A stretch of DNA of 64,000 nt from Leptoclinus maculatus (Eukaryota > Chordata > Actinopteri > Perciformes > Stichaeidae). The DNA lies in assembly GCA_032191485.1 (NCBI GenBank), contig JAVDOI010000004.1:21510943-21574942 (forward strand), in the 5' to 3' direction. The translations under genes and the position numbers were made by a program. The notes under the pieces are model-generated. The model saw only the letters and a program-made list of their open reading frames with translations. It had not been told where the DNA came from and made no database searches. This document shows positions 54,606 through 64,000 of this stretch, one piece after another. Numbering within the stretch: position 1 is the first letter of the stretch; each line of letters opens with the position of its first letter.

Positions 54606-57600
54606 TCATCTCACCGTGAACAGTTTCCTGTAGCGTCCGTGAGCAGCGGCGCTGATGATGACCTTGACGACTGCCGAGCCTTCGTCCGCGTTCACCTGCA
54701 CGTCCTGAACGGCGGCCTCCTTGTACAGCCAACTGTGGACGGAGACGCACGTTAGCTGTCTTATTTAAAAAAAAAAAAAACGCAGCAGCAGCGAGGACGG
54801 CCGTCACCTTAACTGAGGAGAGCTGAGGTCAACGCTTAGCTCCAACACGCGTTTCCCCGTCGACTTCACGATCTCTTCCTCCACCGCCGTCCTCAGGCGG
54901 TCCAGACCTCGCTGTTCCAGGGCTGAGATGGGCAGAGCATCCGGCTCCGACAGCTGATAGCTGAGACAGAAAACACTCTTAGTTCACACAGAAAGGCTTC
55001 ATAAAATGTGTCCCGGAATATTAGGACAATGCATTACTATGTCTTTTATAGTTTTGAGTTCAATTAAATGTGACATTTTATTACATTTTGTGATTTTGAT
55101 CTTCTAGGCTGCTTAGCACATTTTCTATTATTTCCATTAAAGGAACAGTGTGTAGGTTTTAGTGACATCTAGTGGTGAAGTTGCAGATTGCAACAGACTA
55201 AATACCCCTCAGCTAAGCCCCTCCCCTTTCCAAGCATGTCGAAAACTACGGTGGCCTTCAGGTAGAGAGTTATCTTTAGGGTTCTAGTACAACTAGAAGC
55301 TACCTTTACCAATACTCTGTTCTATTACATGACTAAATCATTGATTTTAAAAACAAATATAGAATTTCAATTAGAAAAGGGTTAGAATGTATTTATAATT
55401 TAGAGCAGCAAGAGTTTTGTTTACAAAAGTAAAGTCACTTTATAAAGTCATTAATATCTCACTGGAAACAAATCTCACGTGTCAATAAAATAAATGCAAT
55501 TTCTGAGTGAAGTTTATGAATGATAATCAATAATAAAAAACAGATATTAGATAGTATCAGTCTGTCCTCTGTCCCCTGTCCTCCTGTCCTCTTTGTCTCA
55601 GCCAGCAGAGACGTTTACAAGAACAAACTAAGATAAAAAGCTAGACCACAGACAGACAGCTTTTCTTTTGCTGTCCTTGTGTAAACATAGCAGCGGAGCA
55701 AATTGAATTAGGTTTCATGCTTGTTGAACACTCCGGTCACACCAGGTCCCGTTTAGCACAGAGTTTGGGTTCCTTCAGGTGACATAACAACGTGGAAGTC
55801 TCTCTCCAGAGTCAGTGTTTGGTTTGTCTGTTCTGGGCTTCTGTAGAAAAACATGGTGGTGCAACATGGCGGACTCCGCCTCCTGCTCCCTATGCAGATA
55901 TGAAGGACTCATTCTAAGCTAACTTAAATCCTCCTCCTGAATGCGACACACTGGCCCTTTAAGGACAAACTTTGTCTTCTTACTTGTCAACGAGGTCTGT
56001 TTTATTGTGGACTTCTATCATGGAGCTCATCAGCCTGTCGGGGATTTGCATGTTCTCCAGAACTCTCAGCACGTTCACCTTCTGGTTCACCGTCTCCGGG
56101 TGACTGATGTCTCTGACGTGGAGCAGCAGGTCCTGAGAGAGAGACGGACAGACAGGCGAGTCAACAACTCTGTAAAAACTCTAGTTCTGTTTCACGTCAC
56201 CATGGAAACCCACCGAGTGTTTGATGTCCTCCAGCGTGGCGGAGAAGGAGTCGATGAGCCGGTGGGGCAGCTGGGATAGGAAGCCGATGGTGTCCACGTA
56301 CAGGACGGTCATGTGACTGGGCAGCTGGCCGGCGTGCACGGTGACGTCCAGCGTGGCAAACAGCTGGTTTCTGGGCTGAAGGCCGACGTCGCCCGTCAGC
56401 GCTTTGATCAGGGTCGTCTTTCCTGAACGGAAACAAAAAGAAGAAGTTTGGTCAACATCATCGAGCTGTTAAATAACACACATACGATGTGTCTTATTTA
56501 TATGTGTGAATATTTATAGGGCTATTAGAAATATTCTAGTTGATTTCCTCTGACAAAAAACGTGATTTCACAATTTCATATCGTGACGTCTCTAATTGCA
56601 AATACAAATTAAACCTTTTGATAACAATTACTTATTCAGTCCACTAGAGGTGCTGAGTAACATTTATGACAAGTTTTTATGACTGACAAAAAAGATTCTG
56701 CTGCAAACTTTATCTTGTTAGATAAAAAAGATGTTGACAAAATGCAGTTCATAAAAAGGTAATAAATTTGCAATACATCCCAATGTTTGATATTCAGCAT
56801 ATCGCAAAATGTTTAAAATCGCAATAATATCGTTTCGTGACTCGAGTATCGTGATAACCCTTATTTTCTGTACGTGTCCCTACCTTTGGTAACGTAAAAA
56901 TATGAAAGTCTCTCTCTAGAGTCAGAGTTTGTCCTTTCTAGGCTACTGTAGAACATGGCGGACTCCGCCTCCTGCTCCCTATGTAGATATGAAGCTAACG
57001 AAAACATGATTCCTAGTTTCAGGTGATTAAACACCAATGAAAACAAACTGTTATGAATATTATATTACTTTTTTGCTAATAAATCCTCCTCTAAATGTTA
57101 CACTCTGTTCCTTTAATGATTAACTTTTCTGTTTGAGAGACAAATGTAATTTTGCATTGTGATAATATTTACTTTCGGAACGGTAATAAATCGCAATATA
57201 CGGTGATATCATCATTTATCTGGTGATTCCCTGCCTCTACTAAATATATAAACTGTTTTATTTCCCAGCATCTCACCACAGTTTGTGTATCCCAACACGG
57301 AGACGGTGGGGAACTCCTTTTGTCGACGCTGAGATCTCAGCAGGCTCCTCTTCCTCCTCAGTTTCTCCAGCGCCGAGCGGATCTTCATCTCTCGCTCCTT
57401 CAGCAGTCTCTGCTGGACCTCCATCAGCGTCTCCCCTGTACGGACCAATCAGCAAGCAGGATCAGCGGCTGAACATCCAATCACATGTGTGCGTGTGGTT
57501 TTATCACCCCGGGCGTCGTTACCTGAGCCTCCGATGTATCTCGACCCTCCGCCCTGCTGATCCAAGTTTGCCATTTCATTTTTCAGACGAGACCTGTACG

Positions 57601-59778
57601 CCGTCAGATGAAGACGTTTTTAAAACCCCAATGGATGCTGGGAAAAGAAACAAGTAAATTAATGAATTAATTAAAAACGTTACCTTAACAAGGGGATCTC
57701 CGCCAGAGAGATCTGTAGCTTGGCCTCTTTGGTCCTGGCGTTGCAGCGGAAGATGTGGAGGACCACCGAGTATCTGTCAAACACTTTGACCCCCCAGGCC
57801 TCCTCGAACTCCCTCTGTGGGGAGGAAAAACGGCCGTCAGCGGCTGAAAAGGTCTTGTGTGTAAAGACATACACGAGGCCTAAATAAAACATGCAGGAGT
57901 GCTCGTAAAAGCCTTAAAATCAGTGTTAAATACATCTGTGTTTATTATCTAAAATGTAACGTTAAGCTACTACGAGCAGCCGAGGACGCATTCGGCTGAG
58001 AGTCACCAGTTAACACGGTCACTGGTTAAACTGAAACACCGGCTACTCTGAAACGGTCCTGATCTGAATTCTGTAGAACGAGAGATTCTGACAACCGAAC
58101 ATGAAACAAGCAGATAGTTTTTATGCCGGTAACAGTTTTAATTCAATGTTTAAAGCTGTCGTCTGAATAACTGGGAGAAAACAACACTTCTGTTACCAAC
58201 ATGTGCACGTATATTTTAAATGATTTCAGCTGTAAAATTGTATTGTTATGGTTGAGGAGCGGATGATAACTGATATAATAAATTGGATGATCTGTTATTA
58301 AAAATATCTTTTAAATTGATTTGTGGTGAGTTAAATGAGCATATTTAACACCATTCAGGTGACACCCAGGAGGCAACCTCCGGTTCTTTAAAGTGAAGTC
58401 AAAGCTTCATGTGTTAAAGCTGCATTCTCTCTAGTGTCCACCAGGGGGCGACTCCTCTGGTTGTATAGAAGTCTATGAGAAAATGACTACTTCTCTCTTG
58501 ATTTATTACCTCAGTAAACATTGTAAACATGAGTTTATGGTCTCAATCTCTAGTTTCAAGTCTTCTTCAATACAGCATGATGTTCATTTAGTAAATGATG
58601 GTCCATTTAGAGTCAAACAGACCATAAAGCAGGGGATGCTTTAAGTTGGGGCTACACAGTGATTGACAGGTCTCTACGTATACGGCGTCTCTACGTCACT
58701 CCTCCTCAGTCCAGATATGGTCAAGTCCAGATATGGTCACTTCCTGTTCACTGGTTGCAAAAAAACAAGATGGCGACGGCCAAAACACTGATATTGACGC
58801 TTCAAAATGGCAACAAATTAAAGAGTGACGTCATGAAGACTACGTCCACTTCTTATAGACTGGGGTGGGAGTGGGGTGCCCTATTTTTGTTTAGATTAGA
58901 GTAACGAATATCTCTGCACGTCCCTGCATGTGTGTAGCCAGAAAACTATTTTCAAGAATCAGAACCAGTGAAAATAAAACATAAATATATAATAAAAAAT
59001 GCAATAAAATTTGAAAAAAATACAAAAAGTTAGTAGTTTAGTTCACCTCAGACGAAGGAGACAGACGCTCCACATTCACAAACACCGCAGTGATTCCTGC
59101 CGTCTGTCTGATTTTATCTACAAAAACACAAACACAACATGATTCATATCAAAGCTATCGATCAGCTGAGACGTGCACGTGGACGCTGAGCGAACCTGTC
59201 AGAGTCTGGAAGTTCCCTTTGCCGAAGATCTTCTTCTTCTCTGGTGTCTTGGTGGACAGGATGAGCTGGTCCACCACTCTCCAGCTGTCCAAAGTGTTCA
59301 CGAGACCCACGGCCTCTGCCATCATCAGCTCAGCTGTGCACAAAAACAGCTCGATAAACAAACACGCCTGCACGCGCACGCACACCTGGTGGACGGTGTG
59401 TTACCTACCTGTGGTCAGGCGCTGCTTCCGGCTCCCCCACTTCACATCGGGGTGAACCACGAACACTCTGTGCTGCTGAGCGGGCGCGTGCAGCCGAAAC
59501 AGCTCCTCCACCTCGCTGTCATCGATGAAGTCATCATCCTCTCCATCCTCCTCCTCTTCCTCCGCCTCGTGCACCCCGCTGCCTCTGAGGTCATCCGTGA
59601 TGTCCCTCGACCTGCACGCGGACAGCGTGAACGCCCTCAGCTGAGAGGGACATGCAGCTCCGACTGCAGGCAGAGGCTTGTGAAGGAGTCTGCAGGTAGC
59701 TGATGACGTCAGACAGGTGTGTGCGCGGCGACGCTGCAGGACCGGAAACCACGAGAGAACCCTCCTCAGTGCTGTCAT
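54606..59778 (-). CDS. gtpbp6: GTP-binding protein 6, mitochondrial HflX-type GTPase
   Basis: Exons in gene order: 59778-59409, 59333-59196, 59117-59047, 57814-57684, 57593-57523, 57435-57277, 56422-56214, 56132-55984, 54960-54808, 54732-54606; 525 residues (human 516). The Arg-rich, mostly non-acidic N terminus looks like a mitochondrial presequence and is followed by an acidic EAEEEEEDGEDDD stretch. Then come the HflX N-terminal domain (AELMMAEAVGLVNTL) and a coiled-coil (QQRLLKEREMKIRSALEKLR). The GTPase motifs are GYTNCGKTT (309-317, Walker A/G1), DTIGF (357-361, G3) and NKTD (426-429, G4). A helical motif SQLPHRLIDSFSATLEDIKH matches HflX. Known human role: mitochondrial ribosome splitting and late large-subunit assembly. 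Walker A has Cys313 where HflX often has Ala. The gene is convergent with the PLCXD pair, as in human PAR1. Confidence 0.95.
55135..55960. repeat. Interspersed repeat D, long copy
   Basis: Begins AACAGTGTGTAGGTTTTAGTGACATC and ends GACACACTGGCCCTTTAA; it carries CATGGCGGACTCCGCCTCCT. In the gtpbp6 intron before the penultimate exon. It resembles a common teleost noncoding repeat; boundaries are approximate. Confidence 0.6.
56895..57118. repeat. Interspersed repeat D, partial copy
   Basis: Shares CATGGCGGACTCCGCCTCCT, GCTCCCTATGTAGATATGAA and AAATCCTCCTC..GTTCCTTTAA with the copy at 55,135; in another gtpbp6 intron. Confidence 0.75.
58366..58862 (+). repeat. Dispersed repeat A, near-full copy
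   Basis: Runs from CCCAGGAGGCAACCTCCGG to CGTCCACTTCTTATAGACTG, in gtpbp6 intron 3. It carries a short internal duplication of GTCCAGATATGGTCA. Confidence 0.92.
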
Positions 59779-60879
59779 GGTGCTCTTATTGTACAGTTAT
59801 CACTACGTCCATGGTTGTTGTTGTCATGCTTTAGGAGAGAGAGTCACCACGCATGAGCACTGTGAACGTGTTCTTCTTCTTGTTCACTGGAGATCACAAA
59901 GCAGCCTGCAGAGAGAATACTGCCACCTGCTGGTGTGTTGATGCACCGTCATGTTTCCACAAATTAGAATCAGCTGTTCATGCTGGAAAACTGTGGGACT
60001 GTGTATTTATTTATATTATAGATTTTATATAATCCCATCATTATTTTAGTTTTTTTTTTCTTTTGATGTATATATATGTATTTTATTCATGATTTCATTT
60101 ATATATATAGATATACTGTATATCTATATAGATATACTGTATATATGTATAAAATAATAAATAAAAATATATTAACAATGGTGTTATATTTTTCATTTAT
60201 TTTGATGTACGTATGTGTGTGTATGTATATATATATATGTATGTATGTATGTTAAACAAATGAAAGAAATATATATTAATCATTTTGTATTTTTTTCATT
60301 TTTTATGTATGTGTATGTATATATTTGGTTATTAAAATGATAATAAATAATAACATGTATATTTTAACTTTAATTTAGTGTTGATTCTGGCGCCCCCTGT
60401 GGACTAAAGTGGTAGTGTCTCTGAGCACCAGACTCCCTTTTACTGCAGCAGGGTCTGACAGTCTGCCCCTCTGAGTCCTGGTTCTGGTCCCGAGCCTCCC
60501 TTCAGAACCAGGTAAAGGTTCCTCACTGTCACTTTAACACCAGTTGAATCTCGGCGGTTCATGACGTCACGCTGTGTGGGCGTGCGCCGCCTAAAAACCG
60601 GTCAAACAGGTCGGACACCTTCACATTATGGCTCTCAGTAGGATGTATGCTGATGGAAAGTAAAAAGGCTTTACAGGTTATTTGTGAGTGAGAATCTCTT
60701 TAATTCTCACTGCTCGTCATCTTTAAATCAGACAGAGGAACAGAGTCAGATGCCTCAACAAGCCGCAACATGACCGGCGGTGACTTCACTCAGGTAATAA
60801 CAAGGTGTGCGCGTCCGACCCGGAGCTGTGCGACAGGCTGACAGGGAAGTGGAGCCACACGGGCACTTTGAAAGCGGTG
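59779..60879. promoter_or_regulatory. Divergent promoter interval between gtpbp6 and the B7-like gene
   Basis: About 1.1 kb separates the two start codons. It holds AT-rich tracts at 60000-60370 and a GC-richer stretch at 60380-60640. Promoter function is inferred from gene orientation only. Confidence 0.4.
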
Positions 60880-63773
60880 ATGGGTCTGTGCTCGTTCTCC
60901 AGTCTGAGGAGGAACAGGTCTTTGAATGGTTTCTGCGTCTTTGGCGCACAAACGGCGCACAAAGCGTCTCTGTGGCGCTCCGGGCTGCTGCTCAGCTTCC
61001 TGGGTTTCTGCGCCTGTCTGGGTGAGACCATCACACACTGAAATGTACCTGGTACACTGAAGTACTGCAAGTATTCACATCATGTACTACTACTACTACA
61101 GTTAGTCTGTCAGTAAGATGTAGTTAAAGTATTCAAACTGTGACTGTTCTACTATTATATATACTATAAGTAGAGTATTACTCACGTATTAATGGAAAAA
61201 CAGGATTTTACTGTTGTAGTTGGTTGAACTAATAACTAATAATTATTTTCATCATGGATTCATCTGCTGATTATTTTGGTTTGTAAAAATAGTGAGAGAT
61301 GTTTGTGTCAACTACCCAGAGCCCAAAGCGACACCGTCACTATGTTTGTTTAGTCCAAACCTCAAGATTACACTGAAATTATTAGAATCATCAGAAACAA
61401 GTAGTAAATCGTCTCATTTGTGAAGCTCGAGCCTTGAAATGTTTTTACACGTTTGCTAAATGATTATCAATAAAGTTGCCAATTAATATCGTATCAAAGG
61501 ATTACTCCTGATCCTCTTTAAGACCTCCATCAGAAAAGAGACAATCAGAGAGAAGATGGTCTATAGAGTTCTTGTTAATGCTCGTCATCGGTGCCATGAA
61601 AGTTCGTCGTATAGTACTTGAGTAAAAGTACTCGGCTACTCTCCCCTACACTGATACGTTACTGTCTTGTCTCTCTTGTCTGTCCTCAGAGGAAGAGTGC
61701 GTCCTCGGTATCGTCGGACAGCCGGTCTCGCTGCCCTGCGTTCGCCCCCAGTTAAAAACCTCGGTGAACGTCACCATCGAGTGGAGGAGAGGCGAGGAGG
61801 TGGTGCTCCGGTCGGCGTGGAGGGACGACGGCATCGTGGAGGAGTGGAGCATCAACAGGGCCACGACCCCGCTGGACGCCACGCTGACGGGAAACTTGTC
61901 CCTGCAGCTTCCCACGGTGGACCCCTCGGAGCACAGCGTGAACTACAGTCTGCTCGTCACTTCAGGGCAGAATCACAGTGCCGAGCTGTGCACCGTGTGC
62001 CTCAAGACCGCAGGTCAGTGTCCAACACACACAGGAAGTCAGGACGAGTATTTAGAGTATTTAGAGGAGCTAACTTTGTCTTTGACGGCTGTTTTGCAGC
62101 CAGTTTCAGCTCCCCGCTGCTGTGGACGGAGAAGGAGGCCGGGCCGGGAGGCGAGACCACCTTCTGGTGTCACTCCAGCGGGGGGTTCCCTGCACCTGCA
62201 GTCTACTGGCTCATCAACGACACTGAGGATCCCCCCAACGGCTCGGTGAGGACGCTGGCGGCGGTGCTGCCGGACTCCCTTCTGTACAACGTCACGAGCC
62301 AGCTGACGCTCAATGTCTCCAAGGACGCCACTGTGTCGTGCGTCGTGGAGAACCCGTCCATGAACGAAAACTTGACGTCCACCACCAGTGAGTGATTCGC
62401 TCAGTGATGTCCAGCACCCCAAACAAACTCACAACACCACCTGTTCCACTAATCTCTGGTTCTCTTGTTGCTGCAAAGGCGGAGTGAAAGTGAAGGGCGG
62501 CCCCGTGGTGACGGGCAGAGCCTCGGAGGCCATGTGGATCTTCAGCACGGCGCTCTGTACGGTGGTCGGGGTCTTGGTGGTGGTGGGCATCGTCTACCAG
62601 ATTCACCTGGACAGGATGAGCAAGAAGAAGAAGAAAGAGTTCCAAAAGCAGCATCCGAACAGAGGTAGGCAGACCCTGCTGCAGTCAAATGAGAGGTTTT
62701 CTAAAGGGACTCTGGTGCTCAGAGACACTACCACTGTGGTCCACAGGGACCAACAGAACCAACACTACATGAAAGTTCCTCTCAGTTAAATAAAATAATA
62801 GTTAAAATATCAAGGTAAGGTTTCCACCGGGACTTTTTATGTGTCCTAAAAATCGATTTGGTCTAACTTTGTTGCCATGACTGTAGCAGGAAACTACCTC
62901 AAGAGAAGGTTTGGGTACTAGTAATGCGTTCAACAGGGACAAACTACTTCATCATATCATGGCAGCTTGAATATGGGTTTTGGAACACACAGCAGCAGAT
63001 GTCAGGGTTCAGGGTCTTGCCCAAGGAAACTAGATTGGAGGATCTGGGGATCGAACCGCCGATCTTTGGAAAAGGGAACGACCTGTTGTACCTCCTGAAG
63101 GGACCAAACCCTGTTAAATGTAAAAAGTATAAAATGTATTCTAAAGTTCAGGAAATGAAGAGAGAGAGAGAAGAGAATGGTTTCCAATATTTCACAAGAC
63201 AACAAAAGAATCTTTAAAAATATTTAGTGTCGTTGACCATTCTCATCCTTAGAACTGATTAATATAATTTATTCTATCCTGGAGTAGAATTTACCATCAT
63301 ATCTAAAGACAAATTCAAATAATGATATTCAATAAATAAACAGGTTTGTGTTTGACTAAATGTTCTGAAGCAGCAACTGTTTGTTTGTTCAGTTTCACTT
63401 CATCAGACACATGAAAGTCAACTCAGATCCAACGAGTCAGCTCAGCAATAAAGAGCAATAATCATATAAAAGATTAAATAAAATGACAATAAGATAAAAG
63501 ACATGAAGAAAATATAGAAGAGGATTCTGTGTGAAAGCAACTTCATCCAACGTTGTTGCACGAATGTAATGAGAAATACATAAAAATAAAATGAATAATA
63601 ATAATAATTTATCACAGGTCGTTTTATTCTGTGGATACTTTTAAACTATCTTTTATGAAGAATATGTAAAATAAATGTTTGCTCTTCGTTCAGGATACAA
63701 AAGGAGACCTGAGGAAGAGGAGGATGAGGAGAAGGAGGCCATGAAGCCGGAGAGGAAGGAGACCGACGTGTGA
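60880..63773 (+). CDS. B7-family immunoglobulin membrane protein, ICOS ligand-like
   Basis: Exons 60880-61021, 61690-62013, 62100-62387, 62479-62664, 63694-63773; 339 residues. Hydrophobic signal core at 34-47 (SGLLLSFLGFCACL) after an unusually long N region. The Ig V-like domain, about 48-155, has VSLPC (Cys64) and EWRRGEE (Trp79). The Ig C-like domain, about 157-250, has FWC (Cys179), VYW (Trp192) and VSC (Cys236). The transmembrane helix is about 270-291, followed by HLDRMSKKKKKEFQ and an acidic tail. Nine N-glycosylation sequons are seen. The C domain (GGFPAPAVYWLINDT; CVVENPSMNENLT) and exon plan most resemble ICOSLG, a T-cell costimulatory ligand; butyrophilin-like or CD276-like proteins are alternatives. 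In the V domain the expected Y-x-C reads NYSL (132-135). A different open tail exists if the exon 4 donor is not used. Confidence 0.8.
62995..63125 (-). mobile_element. tRNA-derived SINE-like fragment
   Basis: The stretch AGGGTCTTGCCCAAGGAAAC ... GGGGATCGAACCGCC ... CGACCTGTTGTACCTCCTGA resembles a common teleost repeat. On the minus strand GGTTCGATCCC (63057-63047) fits a tRNA B box. It lies in intron 4 of the B7-like gene. Confidence 0.5.
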
Positions 63774-64000
63774 AACGAACCCTCCAGACTTCTGACTCAA
63801 AGGAAACGGAGCACTGATTTGTAAATACTTAGTTTTTATCACGTTAACATCCAGAGGAGAGATTTATGATGTTTCAAGCTTCAATAAAGAGACTCAAACC
63901 AACGCTGCAGCTCATTTATTTACATTTATACAGAAAATATGACAATTTACATTTGAATCTTACTTTAGCAAAAACAGAGACAAACATATTTCTGCTGATG
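63774..64000 (+). other. 3' UTR of the B7-like gene and window end
   Basis: A poly(A) signal AATAAA at 63883-63888, 110 bp after the stop, probably ends the transcript. Nothing recognisable follows. Confidence 0.6.
63883..63888 (+). terminator. Poly(A) signal of the B7-like gene
   Basis: TTCAATAAAGAG shortly after the stop codon. Confidence 0.65.

Overview
The window is vertebrate nuclear DNA, almost certainly from a teleost fish. Genes are split into short exons with GT-AG introns (and one AT-AC intron), intergenic DNA is full of (CA)n tracts and minisatellites, and several short repeat families recur every few kilobases. No bacterial features, CRISPR array or rRNA/tRNA gene was seen. Gene models below were built by joining splice-compatible exons by eye; every exon junction listed keeps frame.

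Layout. (1) 1-19,489, minus strand: slc9a7, an endosomal/Golgi Na+(K+)/H+ exchanger, 15 exons and 606 codons seen; its last exons lie beyond the left edge. (2) 19,490-23,891: intergenic, with AT-rich repeats, a solo LTR and a dispersed repeat. (3) 23,892-29,092, plus: rp2, complete, 373 aa. (4) 33,996-38,989, plus: jade3 (phf16), complete CDS of 786 aa, probably with an upstream 5' UTR exon near 32 kb. (5) 44,024-48,888 and 50,733-53,686, plus: two tandem PLCXD1-type PI-PLC X-domain genes, 323 and 313 aa. (6) 59,778-54,606, minus: gtpbp6, a mitochondrial HflX-type GTPase of 525 aa, converging on the PLCXD pair. (7) 60,880-63,773, plus: a B7-family type I membrane protein that most resembles ICOS ligand, 339 aa, divergent from gtpbp6.

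The slc9a7(-)/rp2(+)/jade3(+) block has the order and orientation of human Xp11.3, but no CHST7 is found between slc9a7 and rp2. The plcxd1(+)/gtpbp6(-) block matches the human pseudoautosomal PAR1 arrangement. These two human X blocks, distant in human, lie side by side here. The genes do not form one pathway: the connection is ancestral linkage.

Most notable: a 114-bp minor-class (U12, AT-AC) intron in slc9a7; the tandem PLCXD1 pair with a GSHD-to-GSHN change in one copy; a B7-like V domain that lacks its usual second cysteine; a 378-bp solo LTR with target-site duplication; a 60-bp perfect palindrome; and a roughly 490-bp dispersed repeat present as four long copies, one degraded near-full copy and several fragments. 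I found no convincing unknown gene system.
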